64,000 bases of DNA, taken from the NCBI GenBank assembly GCA_965248495.1, contig CBDFJL010000003.1, forward strand, positions 2,108,001-2,172,000, written 5' to 3'. Positions 62,564-64,000 of the stretch are shown one piece after another (position 1 is the first letter of the stretch; every line of letters begins with the position of its first letter). This DNA comes from CAUYXS01 sp965248495 (lineage in GTDB: Bacteria; Chloroflexota; Dehalococcoidia; Lucifugimonadales; Australimonadaceae). The translations under genes and the position numbers were made by a program. The notes below the pieces were generated by a model, which saw only the letters and a list, made by a program, of their open reading frames with translations, was not told the DNA's origin and did no database searches.

Positions 62564-63205
62564 ATGCGTTGTCCGCACTGCGGCCACGCCGACTCGCGGG
62601 TCACCGACTCCCGCGACACCGGCGGCGAGATACGGCGCCGGCGCGAGTGCTCATCCTGCGGGGCCCGCTTCACCACCTACGAGCGAGTGCAGCAGGCCTC
62701 CCTCATGGTGGAGAAGCGCGACGGCCGGCGCGAGGAGTTCAACCGCGAGAAGATGCTTCGCAGCATCAGGCTCGCCTGCGTGAAGCGGCCCCTTCCCACC
62801 GGCTCCGTCGACAAGCTGGTCGACGAGATAGAGAGCGACCTTCGGCGCATCGGCCGCGCCGAGGTCAAGGCATCGCGGGTCGGTGAGATCGCCATGGAGC
62901 GCCTCAAGGGACTCGACCCGGTGGCGTACCTGCGCTACGCAAGCGTCTACCGCGACTTCGCCGACCTCGACCAGTTCCTCCGCGAGATTCAGGCCTTGGA
63001 GGCCCTCCCCGAAGACGAAGAAGCGGACGGAGTGAGCCAGCCAGCCCTGATACCCGAGGAGTCGGCCGCTCCGCCGAAGCCACGGACCCGGCGGGGGCGC
63101 CGCCCAAGCATCAGCATCCCGACGGCCCAGCCGTCCTTCGGGACCATGGGCGGGACGATCGGCGAAACAATGGGCGAAGCGCTTGGAGGCAACGGGACCA
63201 CCTAG
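62564..63205 (+). CDS. nrdR: Transcriptional repressor NrdR with long C-terminal extension
   Basis: 213 aa, ATG after CAGGAGG. The zinc ribbon MRCPHCGHADSRVTDSRD ... CSSCGARFTTYERV is followed by the ATP-cone (VEKRDGRREEFNREKMLRSIRLACVKRPL ... GLDPVAYLRYASVYRDFADLDQF), the whole of normal NrdR by about residue 145. The extra 65 or so residues are Pro/Ala/Gly-rich with basic RTRRGRR and no known fold. It represses ribonucleotide reductase genes according to dATP/ATP. It overlaps nrdJ by one base (TAGTG). Confidence 0.93.
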   Translation: MRCPHCGHADSRVTDSRDTGGEIRRRRECSSCGARFTTYERVQQASLMVEKRDGRREEFNREKMLRSIRLACVKRPLPTGSVDKLVDEIESDLRRIGRAEVKASRVGEIAMERLKGLDPVAYLRYASVYRDFADLDQFLREIQALEALPEDEEADGVSQPALIPEESAAPPKPRTRRGRRPSISIPTAQPSFGTMGGTIGETMGEALGGNGTT

Positions 63206-64000
63206 TGGCAACCATTCCTGACCTGTCGGAAAACGCCCTCACCATCCTCCAGACCCGCTACCTCATCGAGGGAGAGACGCCCACCGGCCTCTACCGGCGA
63301 GTGGCGCAGGCGGTGGCCGCTGCTGAGCCGACCGCCCCCGACGACTGGGCGGAACGCTTCTACGAGATGATGGCCCAGGGGCTGTTCCTGCCCAACTCCC
63401 CCACGCTTTTCAACGCGGGGACCGGCCAGGGAACGCTCTCAGCCTGCTTCGTCATCCCCATCGAGGACACGATGGGCTCGATCATGGAGGCGGCGACCAC
63501 GTCGGCCATGATCCAGAAGTTTGGCGGTGGCATCGGCTACTCCTTCGGCAAGCTGCGATCCAGAGGTACGCCGATCTCCACGACCCACGGCCAGGCATGC
63601 GGCGCGGTCGCAGTCCTCAAGATGCTCTCCAACGTGTCGGACATGATCACGCAGGGGGGCAAACGGCACGGCGCGAACATGGGGATACTCCCCGTATCGC
63701 ACCCCGAGGTCCTCGACTTCATCCATCTGAAAGACGATTACGCGACGGCCCAAAACTTCAACGTCTCGGTGGCCGTCACCGACGCCTTCATGCTGGCGGT
63801 GGAGCGCGACGAAGCGTGGGAGCTGGTGGACCCGCACAGCAATGCCGTGACCCGGCGCTTACCGGCGCGTGATCTCTGGAAGCGTATCGTCGACAGCGCG
63901 TGGCGCACGGGCGACCCCGGTCTCTTCTTCATAGACGAGGCGAACCGGCGGAACCCAACGCCCCACCTGGGACGGCTGGAGAGCACCAACCCCTGCGGTG
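63205..64000 (+). CDS. nrdJ: Class II (adenosylcobalamin-dependent) ribonucleotide reductase, N-terminal part
   Basis: Runs off the window edge; 265 codons are visible, from GTG 63205 sharing a base with the nrdR stop. DLSENALTILQTRYLIEGETPTGLYRRVA, FLPNSPTLFNAGT, LSACFVIPIEDTMGSI with the redox Cys, FGGGIGYSFGKLRSRG, GGKRHGANMGILPV and RRNPTPHLGRLESTNPCG are the N-terminal hallmarks of NrdJ. It makes deoxynucleotides without oxygen, using B12. NrdR upstream regulates it. Confidence 0.93.
   Translation, partial: MATIPDLSENALTILQTRYLIEGETPTGLYRRVAQAVAAAEPTAPDDWAERFYEMMAQGLFLPNSPTLFNAGTGQGTLSACFVIPIEDTMGSIMEAATTSAMIQKFGGGIGYSFGKLRSRGTPISTTHGQACGAVAVLKMLSNVSDMITQGGKRHGANMGILPVSHPEVLDFIHLKDDYATAQNFNVSVAVTDAFMLAVERDEAWELVDPHSNAVTRRLPARDLWKRIVDSAWRTGDPGLFFIDEANRRNPTPHLGRLESTNPCG

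Overview
This is a GC-rich bacterial window, probably from a metagenome-derived Chloroflexota genome (Dehalococcoidia or SAR202-like). That assignment is inference. It rests on three Rieske oxygenases in different operons, a reductive-dehalogenase-like protein, ECF-sigma/DUF5667 pairs, Pro/Thr-rich lipoproteins, and an rsmH-ftsA-ftsZ-nrdR-class II RNR row. No rRNA is present. The only tRNA I can see is tRNA-Ala(UGC).

Layout. 0.3-3.7 kb holds a methyltransferase, then a tight operon of pteridine-reductase-like SDR, queD, queC and folE. 3.8-8.5 kb is a catabolic-looking block: small membrane protein, Rieske oxygenase, degenerate M20 protein, class III aminotransferase and a VOC protein. 8.7-14.7 kb has one very large, interrupted secreted lipoprotein gene followed directly by a YVTN-propeller/di-heme (MauG-type) lipoprotein. 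14.9-21.3 kb has an Ldh2-type dehydrogenase, an unknown protein, and a five-gene minus-strand cluster (Rieske oxygenase, hydrolase, nitroreductase, dimeric-barrel protein, broken DinB-like gene). 21.6-24.6 kb encodes a PhnD-like binding protein and a hybrid histidine kinase split by a UAG codon. 24.6-33.2 kb is a mix of metabolic genes.

33.17-49.45 kb is an integrated element with lower GC. It sits at the 3' end of tRNA-Ala and carries a large serine recombinase, a RHH/PIN toxin-antitoxin pair, an ECF sigma/anti-sigma pair, a helicase remnant and several lipoproteins. Joining its two ends recreates a 52-bp near-palindromic attP, which fixes the boundaries and predicts a GG crossover dinucleotide. 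I see no relaxase or conjugation genes.

49.6-64 kb returns to the chromosome: a homocysteine methyltransferase/MTHFR fusion, a lactate-permease-family transporter, a DUF5667/ECF sigma pair, a class V aminotransferase, and the division and deoxynucleotide cluster (rsmH, ftsA, ftsZ, nrdR, start of nrdJ). Candidate NrdR boxes lie upstream of nrdR.

At least a dozen genes are broken by a single indel or stop, many in homopolymer runs and about half inside the element. Either the assembly carries indel errors or the element is decaying. Gene integrity should be read with that in mind.
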